NCBI RefSeq assembly: GCF_016888335.1
Contig: NZ_JAFEJG010000004.1
Coordinates: forward strand, 2,356,001 to 2,420,000
Reading direction: 5' to 3'
Source: Janibacter endophyticus
Lineage (GTDB): Bacteria; Actinomycetota; Actinomycetes; Actinomycetales; Dermatophilaceae
Length of the DNA stretch: 64,000 bases
Position 1 is the first letter of the stretch. Each line of letters begins with the position of its first letter. Shown here piece after piece: positions 37,628 through 46,803 of the stretch. Made by a program: the position numbers and the translations under genes. The notes under the pieces were generated by a model. The model made no database searches. It saw only the letters and a program-made list of their open reading frames with translations, and was not told where the DNA came from.

Positions 37628-39598
37628 TCAGAGCCGGGCCAGGACCTCGTGGATCGAGCGGGCGATCCCGGCCGCCGTGCTGCCGCCGGTGCCGCCCTGA
37701 CCGACGACGACGGCGACGGCGTAGCGGGGCCTCTCGGCCGGGGCATAGCTGACGAACCAGGCGGTGTCCTGCCTGCCGAAGACCTCTGCCGTCCCCGTCT
37801 TGCCGGCGACCGGCCAGGCCTCGAGGTCGAAGCCCCGGAAGGCGCCCGCGGCGGTGCCCTCGGTGACGACGTCCTCGAGGGCGGTGCGGAGGTAGCGGTT
37901 GACCGTCGGGTCGAGGCGCACGGTGCGCGGTGCCGCCGTCGGCAGGTCCGCCCGCTCCCCCGTGACGCTCTGCGTGGCGGTCGCCAGGCGCGGCGGCCGC
38001 ACCGTGCCGTCCCCGGCGATCGCTGCGTACACCTGGGCCATCTGCAGCGGCGTGACGAGGGTGTCGCCCTGCCCGATCGAGAGGTTGACCGAGTCCCCGG
38101 GGCGGAACTGGTAGCCGCTCTCGCAGCTCTCCTTCGCCACCGCGGTGAGGTAGGCGGCCCGAGAGCGGTTCGTCTCCTCCGGGAACCCGGTCCGGGCGCG
38201 GCGGCAGGACTCGCCCTTCGTCGCCTCCCAGAAGTCGCGCTTCCAGGCACGACCCGGCAGCCGGCCCGACCCCTCGCCGGGCAGGTCCACGCCGGTCGGC
38301 TCACCGAGCCCCATGTCCGTCGCGGTGCGCAGGATGGGGTCCTTGGCGTCGTCGCCGTCGAGCCCGCCCGCGGTGCGCCAGATGCGCTCGGCGGCGGTGT
38401 AGAAGACCGTGTCGCACGAGACCGACATCGCCCGTCGCCAGCTGATCGTGCCGTAGGCGCGCGACTCGAAGTTGCGGAAGGTCCGGTCGCCGATCCGCAC
38501 GCTCGACGCGCACTCGACGGGCTCGTCGAGCTCGTCCGGGCCGATCGCGGCGGGCAGCGAGACGACCTTGAAGGTCGAGGCCGGCGGGTAGAGCCCGGCG
38601 ATGACCCGGTCGGTGAGCGGGGACGACTCCGGGGCCCTGGTCAGGCGGTCGTAGTCGTCCTGGCTGATGCCGCCGGTCCAGACCGACGGGTCGTAGGTCG
38701 GCACGCTGGCGCTCGCGAGGATGCCGCCGTCGCGGAGGTCGACGACGACCGCGGCGGCCTCGTCGGCCGGCAGTCCCCGGGAGCGCGCCTGGGCGGTCCC
38801 CCGGGCGAGCGCCGCCTGGGTCCGTCGCTGCACCGTGGCGTCGAGCGTCGTGACGAGGTCGTCGCCGGGCACCGGGTCCACCGTGCGCACCGTCTCGGTG
38901 ACGACCCCGCGGGCGTCGACGCGCACCTCGTTGCGGCCCGCCTCGCCGCGCAGGACGACGTCGTACTCGAGCTCGAGACCGGCCCGGCCGACGAGGTCGC
39001 CGTCGTGGACCCGGCCGTCGGAGGAGGCGACGGTCTCGGCGTCGGCCGGGGTGAGGTAGCCGATGGTCTGGGGTGCGAAGGCCTCGTCACGGTCGCGGCG
39101 CACGGCGCTCCGGACGACCTCGACGCCCGGGTACCGCTCGGCCCGCTCCCCCAGCCCGAGGGCCAGGCGAGGGCTCACCCCTTCGGCCACGGTGACCGGG
39201 ACGTAGGCGGATCCTGACCAGCAGCGCGGCGGCGGGGCCGCGTCCGGCGCGCCGCAGAGGGTGAGCCGGTCGGCCAGGGCGTCGGGGGTCGTCCCGAGGG
39301 TCTCGGCGAGGGCGCGAAGGGAGGACCGCCCCCCGTCGTCGAGGTCGGCGAGGACCCCCCGGTCGACGGTGACGTCGAGGCGGACGGCGTTGTCGGCCAA
39401 GGGAATCCCGTTGCGGTCGAGGATGCGACCGCGGGGCGCGGGGACGTGGACGACCTGCTCGGCCGTCACCGGTGCGGCGGTGACCGCCGCGGCGTCGGTG
39501 AGCTGCATCTGGCCGAGGCGGCCGACGAGGCCGGAGAAGAGCACGGCGAGGACCGCGAAGACGGCGAGCAGGCGCACGTGCGGGTCGGGCCGTCTCAT
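37628..39598 (-). CDS. mrdA: penicillin-binding protein 2 (elongation transpeptidase)
   Basis: 656 residues. A short basic start and one TM helix (LLAVFAVLAVLFSGLVGRL) anchor it. The dimerisation domain (APRGRILDRNGIPLADN) is followed by the transpeptidase with SxxK as PASTFK near 340, the SxN-position motif SCD near 398 and KTG in AGKTGTAEV near 610. It cross-links peptidoglycan in the MreB-directed elongation complex. The ATG overlaps the mreD stop (ATGA); the longer upstream frame lies inside mreD and is rejected. rodA, often next, is absent here. Confidence 0.93.
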   Translation of the reverse strand: MRRPDPHVRLLAVFAVLAVLFSGLVGRLGQMQLTDAAAVTAAPVTAEQVVHVPAPRGRILDRNGIPLADNAVRLDVTVDRGVLADLDDGGRSSLRALAETLGTTPDALADRLTLCGAPDAAPPPRCWSGSAYVPVTVAEGVSPRLALGLGERAERYPGVEVVRSAVRRDRDEAFAPQTIGYLTPADAETVASSDGRVHDGDLVGRAGLELEYDVVLRGEAGRNEVRVDARGVVTETVRTVDPVPGDDLVTTLDATVQRRTQAALARGTAQARSRGLPADEAAAVVVDLRDGGILASASVPTYDPSVWTGGISQDDYDRLTRAPESSPLTDRVIAGLYPPASTFKVVSLPAAIGPDELDEPVECASSVRIGDRTFRNFESRAYGTISWRRAMSVSCDTVFYTAAERIWRTAGGLDGDDAKDPILRTATDMGLGEPTGVDLPGEGSGRLPGRAWKRDFWEATKGESCRRARTGFPEETNRSRAAYLTAVAKESCESGYQFRPGDSVNLSIGQGDTLVTPLQMAQVYAAIAGDGTVRPPRLATATQSVTGERADLPTAAPRTVRLDPTVNRYLRTALEDVVTEGTAAGAFRGFDLEAWPVAGKTGTAEVFGRQDTAWFVSYAPAERPRYAVAVVVGQGGTGGSTAAGIARSIHEVLARL

Positions 39599-40098
39599 CG
39601 TGCTCTCCGGGCGGCGAGCCGTCGGTCGACGACGAGGAGCGCGGGGACGAGGAGGGCGGCGAGCAGGGCCGTGACGAGGAGCTGGCCGGCCAGGCCCGCC
39701 CAGGCGACCGGTGCCCCGGAGGTCAGCGCGCGCAGGACCGGGACGGCGCTGACCACCGCCCAACCGGCCGCCGCGACGGCACCCGGCCACCAGAGCGGCC
39801 AGCCCGCGACCCGCGTGGCCCGGCCCGCGAGGTAGCCCGCGGCGGCGTGCGTGAGGGCGGCCACCCCGAGGAGCTCACCGCCGGGCGGGACGAGGTCGCC
39901 GAACCAGCCCCCGACCACCCCGGCGACCGCGCCCTCGAGCGGGCCGGCGGCCAGACCCACGGCCACCACGACGACGAGCACGAGAGCGGACGCGGCGCCG
40001 AGGCCCCGGGCCGAGACGAGCGCTGCGGCGAGGGCCGCGGCGAGGAGCAGCAGGGCGCGCCACAGCCACACCCGCCGGCGGCTGGGGGCCGGCCTCAT
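39595..40098 (-). CDS. mreD: rod shape-determining protein MreD
   Basis: 167 residues, almost wholly hydrophobic with five predicted helices, in mreC-mreD-mrdA with 4-bp overlaps at both ends. Little sequence is conserved in MreD; the GWFGDLVPPGGELLGVAALTHAAAGYLAG segment is split across helices in the manner of the family. It bridges MreC and the wall-synthesis machinery. Identification leans on position. Confidence 0.85.
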   Translation of the reverse strand: MRPAPSRRRVWLWRALLLLAAALAAALVSARGLGAASALVLVVVVAVGLAAGPLEGAVAGVVGGWFGDLVPPGGELLGVAALTHAAAGYLAGRATRVAGWPLWWPGAVAAAGWAVVSAVPVLRALTSGAPVAWAGLAGQLLVTALLAALLVPALLVVDRRLAARRAR

Positions 40099-40859
40099 CG
40101 GCCCTCGTCGGTGATGACGCCGACGACGTCGACCCTCGAGAGGTCGGCGAAGGGGCGGACTGCGGCGGTCTGGGTCAGCCGGCCGGGCTGGTCGGCGACG
40201 GTCGTCACCTCACCGACGGGCAGCCCGGCGGGGTACGGGACCCCGTCGGCGCTCCCGAGGGTGCGCACGACGTCGCCGGGACGCAGACGTCCCTCCTGGA
40301 CCGCGGAGACGGCCAGCTCGCCAGGGCCCTGCTCCACGGTCGGGTCGCTGCCGGTCAGCTCGCCGAGCACGCCGGGGCCGGCCCCGACCCGCACTCCGAC
40401 CCTCGTGCCGGCCGCCCCGAGCAGCTCGACGTCGGTGGTCCAGGAGGACACGGCGACGACCCGGCCGACGAGGCCGTCCGGGCCGACGACGGCGCGGTCG
40501 GGGCGGACCCCGTCGCGGGAGCCGACGTCGAGGGTGACCCGCACGCTGCCGCGGGCATCCCGTGCACCGACGGCGACGACCCGGGCGGGCACGACCGTCA
40601 GCTCGTGCTCGTCGGCCAGGGCGTCGAGACGGGACTCCTGGTCGGCGGCGGACCGCTCGTCCTCGAGCTCGGCGACGCGCAGGCGCAGCCGCGTGAGCTC
40701 GGCGTCGCGGGGGTCGCCGTCGGTCGGCGAGGCGGCGCGCAGGAGCGGACCGACGACGGCGCTGCCCGCCGACCGGACCGGCCCGGTCGGACCGCCCGCG
40801 AGGTCGGCGAGCAGGACGAGGACGGTGACCACGAGCAGCGCGGCAAGGATGCGGCGCAC
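40095..40859 (-). CDS. mreC: rod shape-determining protein MreC
   Basis: 254 residues. An N-terminal TM helix (ILAALLVVTVLVLLADLAG), a short coiled coil (LTRLRLRVAELEDERSAADQESRLDAL, about residues 55-82) and a periplasmic beta domain (ARVVAVGARDARGSVRVTLDVGSRDGVRPDRAVVGPDGLVGRVV) match MreC. It scaffolds penicillin-binding proteins for side-wall growth. Starts at 40859, 4 bp after the mreB stop; ATG overlap with mreD downstream. Confidence 0.93.
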   Translation of the reverse strand: MRRILAALLVVTVLVLLADLAGGPTGPVRSAGSAVVGPLLRAASPTDGDPRDAELTRLRLRVAELEDERSAADQESRLDALADEHELTVVPARVVAVGARDARGSVRVTLDVGSRDGVRPDRAVVGPDGLVGRVVAVSSWTTDVELLGAAGTRVGVRVGAGPGVLGELTGSDPTVEQGPGELAVSAVQEGRLRPGDVVRTLGSADGVPYPAGLPVGEVTTVADQPGRLTQTAAVRPFADLSRVDVVGVITDEGR

Positions 40860-40863
40860 GGTC

Positions 40864-41892
40864 CTAGAACCGCCGTCCGTCGACGATCACGGGCTCGAGC
40901 GTCGCGAAGTCGTCGACGCAGCGTCCGGCACCACGGATGACGGCGCGCAGCGGGTCCTCCGCGACGCGCACCGGCACGCCGAGCTCGTGCTCGAGACGGG
41001 CGTCGATGCCGCGCAGCAGCGCCCCGCCGCCGGTGAGGACGACCCCCCGACGCAGCACGTCACCGGCCAGCTCCGGCGGCGCGGCGTCGAGCAGGTCACG
41101 CACGAGGTCGACGACGGCACGCACCGGGACGTCGAGGGCACGACGCACCTCGTCCGAGGAGATCTCCACCGTCCGCGGCAGCCCGGAGACGAGGTCTCGT
41201 CCCCGGACCCGCGCGCGGCGGGTCTCGGCGAGGGGGTAGGCCGACCCGGCCTCGATCTTGATGTGCTCGGCCGACTGCTCCCCGAGGAGCAGCGAGTACT
41301 GGCGCTGGACGTGGGTGCTGATCGCCTCGTCCATCGAGGCACCGCCGACTCGGGTCGAGCGGGAGGCGACGACCCCGCCGAGGGCGAGAATCGCCGCGTC
41401 GGTGGAGCCCCCGCCGATGTCGACGACCGTCGAGGCCTCCATGTCGGTGAGCGGCAGCCCCGCGCCGACCGCGGCGACGACCGGCTCCTCGACGACGTAG
41501 ACCTGCCGGGCGCCGACACGCATCGCGACGTCCTCGACGGCCCGGCGCTCCAACGGCGAGACCGTGCTCGGGACGCAGACGACGACGCGGGGACGCAGCA
41601 CCGAGGAGACGCCGACGCTGTCGGTGAAGACGCGCAGCATCCGCTCGGCGACGTCGGGGTCGTAGACGACACCGTCACGCAGCGGGCGCACGGCGCGCAT
41701 CGAGCCGGGCGTGCGCCCGAGCATCTCCTTGGCGGTGCGGCCCGCGGCTATGACGTCCCCGGTGCTCGCGTCGACCGCGACGACGCTCGGCTCGTCGAGG
41801 ACGACGCCTCTGCCCTGCCGATGGATCAGGGTGTTGGCCGTGCCGAGGTCGAGGGCGAGGTCTCGGCCGGGCAGCCAGCGACGCGACGACAA
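40864..41892 (-). CDS. mreB: actin-like protein MreB
   Basis: 342 residues from a TTG start. Phosphate-1 DLALDLGTANTLIH near residue 11, VCVPSTVSPLERRAVEDVA, phosphate-2 VVDIGGGSTDAAIL near 160, and the adenosine loop LTGGGALLRGID near 290. It polymerises under the membrane and organises elongation. The start is uncertain because TTG is the only in-frame initiation codon close to DLGTANT. Transcribed with mreC, mreD and mrdA; ndk lies 20 bp upstream in the same direction. Confidence 0.93.
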   Translation of the reverse strand: MSSRRWLPGRDLALDLGTANTLIHRQGRGVVLDEPSVVAVDASTGDVIAAGRTAKEMLGRTPGSMRAVRPLRDGVVYDPDVAERMLRVFTDSVGVSSVLRPRVVVCVPSTVSPLERRAVEDVAMRVGARQVYVVEEPVVAAVGAGLPLTDMEASTVVDIGGGSTDAAILALGGVVASRSTRVGGASMDEAISTHVQRQYSLLLGEQSAEHIKIEAGSAYPLAETRRARVRGRDLVSGLPRTVEISSDEVRRALDVPVRAVVDLVRDLLDAAPPELAGDVLRRGVVLTGGGALLRGIDARLEHELGVPVRVAEDPLRAVIRGAGRCVDDFATLEPVIVDGRRF

Positions 41893-41912
41893 CGGGACGG
41901 TGGTGGTGCGGC

Positions 41913-42341
41913 TCAGGAACCGAGCTCGGGGAACCAGATCGCGATCTCACGGGCCGCGGACTCCGGCGAGTCCGAGCCGTGGACGATGTTCTCCTGCACG
42001 GCCCGGCCCCAGTCGCGACCCAGGTCGCCACGGATCGTGCCGGGCGGCGCCTCGGTCGGGTTGGTCGCGCCCGCGAGCGAGCGGAATCCCTTGATGCAGT
42101 CCTGTCCCTCGACGACGACGGCGGTCACCGGACCGGAGGACATGAACTCCACGAGCGGCTCGTAGAAGGGCTTGCCCGCGTGCTCCGCGTAGTGGGCCGC
42201 GAGCTGCTCACGGGTCGGGGTGAGGACCGACAGACCGGCCAGGGTGTACCCCTTCGCCTCGATCCGGCGGAGGACCTCACCGGTGAGGCCACGGCGGTAG
42301 CCGTCGGGCTTGACGAGGACGAGGGAACGTTCGATGGTCAC
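41913..42341 (-). CDS. ndk: nucleoside diphosphate kinase
   Basis: 142 residues. LVLVKPDGYRRGL near residue 8 and the phosphohistidine in ENIVHGSDSPESA near 118 identify it. It passes the terminal phosphate of ATP to other nucleoside diphosphates. The GTG start follows TAGGCT (42353-42348) by 6 nt (leaderless). The order folC, DUF4233, ndk is common in actinobacteria; here an MFS exporter and a CDF gene lie between folC and DUF4233. Confidence 0.96.
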   Translation of the reverse strand: MTIERSLVLVKPDGYRRGLTGEVLRRIEAKGYTLAGLSVLTPTREQLAAHYAEHAGKPFYEPLVEFMSSGPVTAVVVEGQDCIKGFRSLAGATNPTEAPPGTIRGDLGRDWGRAVQENIVHGSDSPESAAREIAIWFPELGS

Positions 42342-42354
42342 GGCGCCAGCCTAG

Positions 42355-42741
42355 TCATCCCTGGGCCCGGGCCGCCTCGGCCCCGTCGACCTGCCGGCCG
42401 ACCCGCAGGCAGAGCAGCCACAGGCCGGTGAAGATCGTGCCGACGAGGAACATCATCGGCACGAGGAGGCCGGAGAGCAGCGTCGCGACCTGCACCGCCC
42501 AGCCGATGATCACGCCACCGGGACGACGGACCAGGCCCGCCGCGACGACGCTCGCGATGGAGAGCAGGCACATGACGACGAAGGGGGTGGCCGAGGAGTC
42601 GTTGCCGGCCATCCCGCGGGCCACGAGGGCACCGAAGAAGATGACGAGCGCCTGGCCCGCGAGGACGGTGGCGAGCATGCGCCACGTGAAGCGGCCCGAC
42701 GCGATCGCGCCGGGCCGCCGGGATCCGTCAGGGGTGCTCAT
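42355..42741 (-). CDS. DUF4233 family membrane protein
   Basis: 128 residues with four hydrophobic segments (MLATVLAGQALVIFFGALVA, TPFVVMCLLSIASVVAAGL, GVIIGWAVQVATLLSGLLV, PMMFLVGTIFTGLWLLCL). Matches DUF4233, small actinobacterial membrane proteins between folC and ndk with no assigned function. TACCCT (42755-42750) stands 8 nt before the ATG, so it may have its own promoter. It ends 13 bp before the ndk GTG, inside whose promoter its stop lies. Confidence 0.85.
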   Translation of the reverse strand: MSTPDGSRRPGAIASGRFTWRMLATVLAGQALVIFFGALVARGMAGNDSSATPFVVMCLLSIASVVAAGLVRRPGGVIIGWAVQVATLLSGLLVPMMFLVGTIFTGLWLLCLRVGRQVDGAEAARAQG

Positions 42742-42766
42742 GACGGACCAGGGTATTTCACCGCTC

Positions 42767-44425
42767 TCAGTGCATCGGGACGTGCACCTGGGCCGCGGCG
42801 TCGTCACCCTCGAGGAGGTGGCTGACCTCCCGCCTGCGCGGCAGGAGGAGGGAGACGAGGAAGGTGAGCAGGCAGAGCCCGCCGGCGATCCAGTAGGTGC
42901 TCGCGAAGGCCTCACCCATCTGCTGACGGACAGCGTCGAGGAGCACCATGGGCGCCTGCGTCGGGTCGGTGACCGACGCGAGGACCCTGCCGACCTCCGG
43001 GAAGCGGCCGAGGAGCTCCTGGAGCATGCCCGGGTCCTGGACGCCCTCCGCGGCCTGGTCGTACCCCTGCGCCTGGCCGATGAGCGGACGGCTGTTGAAC
43101 GCGTTGACGAGGACCACCGAGATGACCGCAACGCCGAAGGAGCTCGCGACCTGCTGGACGATGTTGAGCGTCGTCGAGCCGCGGGCGACCTGGTGCGCCG
43201 TGAGGGTCTTCAGCGCCGAGGTCATGAGCGGCATCATCGTCATGCCCATGCCGAGCCCCATGACGAAGAGGACGGGGATGAGGTAGCCCCAGTAGCTCGT
43301 CTCGTGGGTGATCTGGGTCAGGGCGAACATGCCGCCGGTGATGATCGCCAGGCCGATCGGGACGATGCGCCCGACGGGGTACTTGTCGGCGAGGTACCCG
43401 GCGAGCGGCATCGTCACCATCGCGCCGAGACCCTGCGGGGCCAGCAGCAGACCCGCGGTCAGGGTGTCCTCGCCGCGGACCTGCTGCAGGTAGGTCGGGA
43501 CGAGCAGGAGGCCACCGAAGAAGGCGCCGCCGAAGAGGAACATCGTCAGCGAGGCGATCGTGAAGTTGCGGTTGCCGAAGAGACGCAGGTCGATGAGCGG
43601 GTGCTCCGGGCGGAAGGACCACCACGCGAAGATCGCCATGAGGATCAGCCCGATGGTGCCCGGGACGATGACCTTGGTGGCGAAGAAGGTCTGCTCCTCG
43701 GCGATCGAGGAGACGCCGTAGAGGAAGAGCGCGAGACCGGGCGACATGAGGAGCAGGCCGATGACGTCGAGCGACTCGGAGGGCTCGGTGCGGTCCTGGG
43801 GCAGGACGACCCAGGCGTAGGCCAGCCCGATGATGCCGATCGGCAGGTTGATGAGGAAGATCCAGCTCCAGCTCGGGCGACCGAGCCAGTGGGCGTTGTC
43901 GATGAGCCAGCCGCCGAGGATCGGGCCGCCGATGGGGCCGAGGAGCATCGGGATGCCGAGGATCGCCATGAGGCGGCCCATCCGCTCCGGGCCGGCCGCC
44001 CGGGTCATGATCGTCATGCCGAGCGGCATGAGCATGCCGCCGCCGAGGCCCTGGACGACGCGGAAGGCGATGAGCGCCTCGATGCTTGAGGCGAAGGCGC
44101 AGAGCACCGAGCCGAGGACGAAGAGGGTGATCGCCGTGAGGTAGAGGCGCTTCGTGCCGAAGCGGTCGGCGGCCCAGCCGGTCAGCGGGATGACGGTCGC
44201 GAGCGCGAGCGTGTAGGCCGTGACGGTCCACGCGACGGTGGAGTAGGCCAGCGGCGGCTGGCCGGCGGGCGCGAGGTCGGTCTGGAAGTGCGGGAGCGCG
44301 ACGTTGACGACGGTGATGTCGAGGATCGACATGATCGCGCCGAGGACGACGACGCCGGCGATCTTGAGGACCGCGGCATCGATCTTCTCCGGCTCGGTCA
44401 CCGGAGCAGCGGTGGCTGAGGACAT
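42767..44425 (-). CDS. DHA2-type MFS drug exporter (EmrB/QacA family)
   Basis: 552 residues with 14 hydrophobic segments. Family marks: LDITVVNVALPHFQTDL in TM1, motif A-like GWAADRFGTKRLYL near residue 88, ALIAFRVVQGLGGGMLMPLG, and FLINLPIGIIGL (the motif after TM6). It exports drugs or metabolites using the proton gradient. The ATG at 44425 has GGAG 10 nt upstream. No TetR-type regulator is adjacent. A short tail (REVSHLLEGDDAAAQVHVPMH) is cytoplasmic. Confidence 0.9.
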   Translation of the reverse strand: MSSATAAPVTEPEKIDAAVLKIAGVVVLGAIMSILDITVVNVALPHFQTDLAPAGQPPLAYSTVAWTVTAYTLALATVIPLTGWAADRFGTKRLYLTAITLFVLGSVLCAFASSIEALIAFRVVQGLGGGMLMPLGMTIMTRAAGPERMGRLMAILGIPMLLGPIGGPILGGWLIDNAHWLGRPSWSWIFLINLPIGIIGLAYAWVVLPQDRTEPSESLDVIGLLLMSPGLALFLYGVSSIAEEQTFFATKVIVPGTIGLILMAIFAWWSFRPEHPLIDLRLFGNRNFTIASLTMFLFGGAFFGGLLLVPTYLQQVRGEDTLTAGLLLAPQGLGAMVTMPLAGYLADKYPVGRIVPIGLAIITGGMFALTQITHETSYWGYLIPVLFVMGLGMGMTMMPLMTSALKTLTAHQVARGSTTLNIVQQVASSFGVAVISVVLVNAFNSRPLIGQAQGYDQAAEGVQDPGMLQELLGRFPEVGRVLASVTDPTQAPMVLLDAVRQQMGEAFASTYWIAGGLCLLTFLVSLLLPRRREVSHLLEGDDAAAQVHVPMH

Positions 44426-44603
44426 GCGGGTAGGACTCCGTCTGCGAAGGGGTGCGCACGTCGGGTGCGGCGGCGCGGGGAGGGTTCGCCCGCGACGATG
44501 CGGTGCGGGACCGAGAACGTGCAGAGACTGCACGGACAGCCCGCCAAGGGTACTGCCGGGGGTAGGTGCCACCAAACCACCGGCGAGTGACTACCTTCAC
44601 CCC

Positions 44604-45254
44604 ATGGCCGAGTCGTCGCAGCCCTCCTCCGTCGCAGACCTGTCGCCCCTGGTGAGCCGCCTGCGGCGGGTCGTCCTGATCGTCGCGGCGCTGAACTTCG
44701 CCTACTTCTGGGTCGAGGGCTCGGTGGCCCTGCTCGTCGGCTCCGTGAGCCTCGCGGCGGACAGCGTGGACTTCCTCGAGGACGCCGCGATCAACGTGCT
44801 GATCTTCCTCGCCTTCGGCTGGTCGCTGGCGGCCCGCTCGCGCGTCGGCAAGCTCATGGTGCTCGTGCTGCTCGTCCCGGCGGCGGCCGCGGCATGGCAG
44901 GCCTACGAGAAGCTGACGAGCGACTCCCCCGAGGCACCGGCGGTCACGCCGCTCATCCTCGTCTCGCTCGGCGCGGTCGCAGTCAACGGCCTGAGCGCCT
45001 GGCTGCTCGCCCGGCACCGCTCGCACGGCGGCAGCCTGTCGAAGGCAGCCTTCCTCTCCGCCCGCAACGACGTCATGGTCAACCTCGCGATCATCGCCAT
45101 GGGACTGCTGACGCTCGTCACCGACTCGGCGTGGCCCGACATCGTCCTCGGGCTCGGCATCATCCTCATCGCGCTGCACTCGGCCCGCGAGGTGTGGGAG
45201 GCCTCCGAGGAGGAGCGGCTCGCGAGCAAGGCCCTAGCCGGCGACATCGACTGA
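44604..45254 (+). CDS. cation diffusion facilitator-like transporter
   Basis: 216 residues, six hydrophobic segments. The CDF metal site in TM2 appears as SLAADSVDFLEDA near residue 50 and in TM5 as SARNDVMVNLA near 150, both Asp-rich, so a divalent metal such as Zn or Co is plausible. The cytoplasmic C-terminal domain of larger CDF proteins is missing. The ATG follows TACCTT (44592-44597) by 6 nt (leaderless). Convergent with folC, 5 bp away. Confidence 0.8.
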   Translation: MAESSQPSSVADLSPLVSRLRRVVLIVAALNFAYFWVEGSVALLVGSVSLAADSVDFLEDAAINVLIFLAFGWSLAARSRVGKLMVLVLLVPAAAAAWQAYEKLTSDSPEAPAVTPLILVSLGAVAVNGLSAWLLARHRSHGGSLSKAAFLSARNDVMVNLAIIAMGLLTLVTDSAWPDIVLGLGIILIALHSAREVWEASEEERLASKALAGDID

Positions 45255-45259
45255 CCTCG

Positions 45260-46690
45260 TCAGATCTGCTGGGTGTCCACAGACGGCACCGCGCTCCGGG
45301 CGTCCTCGGCCTCGCCGTGGCCGAGCAGCATCCGCACCTCGGCGGCCGTGATGACGGACCCGGTGGCGAGGACGCCACCGGCCACGCCCCCTTCGTCGGC
45401 CAGCTCGGCGGCCTGGTCGAGGGCGTCCGGGAGGCTGTCGACGACGCTGACCCGGTGGCTGCCGAAGACCTCCTCGGCGATCTCGCCGAGCTGACGGGTC
45501 GACATCGCGCGCGGGCTCGTCGTCCGGCTGATGACGACGTGGTCGAGGACCGGCTCGAGGGCCTCGAGGATCTCCTGGGCGTCCTTGTCCTTGAGCACGC
45601 CGACGACGCCGACGAGCCGGACGAAGGTGAAGGAGTCGGCGAGCGCGGCCGCGAGCGCCCGTGCGCCGTGCGGGTTGTGGGCGGCGTCGACGATGACCGT
45701 GGGGCTGCGTCGCACGATCTCGAGACGGCCGGGCGAGGTGACCTCGGCGAGCGCGACGCGGAGCACGTCGTCGTCGAGCCGCTGCTCACCGCCCCCGACG
45801 AAGGCCTCGACCGCGGCGACCGCGAGCAGGGCGTTGTGGGCCTGGTGCTCGCCGTGGAGGACGAGCACCAGGTCGTCGTGGTCCCCGGCCAGGGAGCGAA
45901 GGGAGATCTGCTGACCGCCGACGGCGATGTCGCGGGCGGTGACACCCAGCTCGGCGTCGTCGAAGACGATCCGGGCCCCGGCCTCCTCGGCGCGCTCTCG
46001 GAGGATCTGCGCGACCTCGTCGTCCTGGGCCGCCGAGACGGCGATGGCGTCGGGCTTGATGATCCCGGACTTCTCGTAGGCGATGTCGAGGACCGAGTCG
46101 CCGAGGAAGTGCTGGTGGTCGAGGTCGATCGGGGTGATGACGGCGACCGGGGCGTCGATGACGTTCGTCGCGTCCCATGCGCCGCCCATGCCGACCTCGA
46201 TGATCGCGACATCGACGGGGGCCGCGGCGAAGGCCGCGTAGGCGACGGCGACGACGACCTCGAAGTAGGTCATCCGCGGCCCGCCCTCTTCGACCGAGCG
46301 GGCGTCGACCGCCTCGACGAAGGGGATGACGTCGCGGTAGGCGTCGAGGAAGTCCTCGCGGGAGATCAGCTCGCCGCCGATGCTGATCCGCTCGCGGATG
46401 TCGTGGAGGTGGGGGCTGGTGAAGCGGCCGGTCGTGAGGCCCATCTCGCGCAGGATCCGCTCGATGATCCGGGCGGTGCTCGTCTTGCCGTTCGTCCCGG
46501 TGACGTGGATCGCGGGGAAGCTGCGCTGCGGCTCGCCGAGCAGGTCCATCACAGCGGCGATGCGCTCGAGGCTGGGCTGGAGGTCGTGCTCGGGGGCGCG
46601 GGCGAGGATCGCCTCCTCGGCGAGACGCATCTCCTTGCGGAGCTCGAGCTGACGGGCGGCCTCGCGCTGGGCGGCATCGGGGGCAGGCAT
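45260..46690 (-). CDS. folC: bifunctional folylpolyglutamate/dihydrofolate synthase
   Basis: 476 residues. ATP loop VTGTNGKTSTARII near residue 63, FTSPHLHDIRERI, GMGGAWDATNV, ITPIDLDHQHFLG and the C-terminal VDAAHNPHGARAL. It adds Glu to dihydropteroate and folates, completing the folate pathway served by thyA/folA elsewhere in the window. The ATG at 46690 follows a GACAAT -10-like element by 7 nt; the in-frame start 63 nt upstream is less likely. In many relatives valS precedes folC; here valS is 13 kb away. Confidence 0.94.
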   Translation of the reverse strand: MPAPDAAQREAARQLELRKEMRLAEEAILARAPEHDLQPSLERIAAVMDLLGEPQRSFPAIHVTGTNGKTSTARIIERILREMGLTTGRFTSPHLHDIRERISIGGELISREDFLDAYRDVIPFVEAVDARSVEEGGPRMTYFEVVVAVAYAAFAAAPVDVAIIEVGMGGAWDATNVIDAPVAVITPIDLDHQHFLGDSVLDIAYEKSGIIKPDAIAVSAAQDDEVAQILRERAEEAGARIVFDDAELGVTARDIAVGGQQISLRSLAGDHDDLVLVLHGEHQAHNALLAVAAVEAFVGGGEQRLDDDVLRVALAEVTSPGRLEIVRRSPTVIVDAAHNPHGARALAAALADSFTFVRLVGVVGVLKDKDAQEILEALEPVLDHVVISRTTSPRAMSTRQLGEIAEEVFGSHRVSVVDSLPDALDQAAELADEGGVAGGVLATGSVITAAEVRMLLGHGEAEDARSAVPSVDTQQI

Positions 46691-46767
46691 GACAGCGATT
46701 GTCTCAGCCCCCGCGCTGCGCGGCTCCCGGCCGTCCCGACGAGGCGAGCTCATCCCCCTTCGCCCTC

Positions 46768-46797
46768 TTGACAGGTGACCAAATGGTCACCTAACGT
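46768..46797 (+). promoter_or_regulatory. arsR-type promoter with operator filling the spacer
   Basis: TTGACA (46768-46773) and TAACGT (46792-46797) are separated by exactly 18 nt, and those 18 nt are the near-perfect palindrome GGTGACCAAATGGTCACC. The ATG follows the -10 by 6 nt. A dimeric ArsR-type repressor bound there would block RNA polymerase directly, so autoregulation of this regulator pair is very likely. Confidence 0.88.
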
Positions 46798-46803
46798 CGA
46801 GGC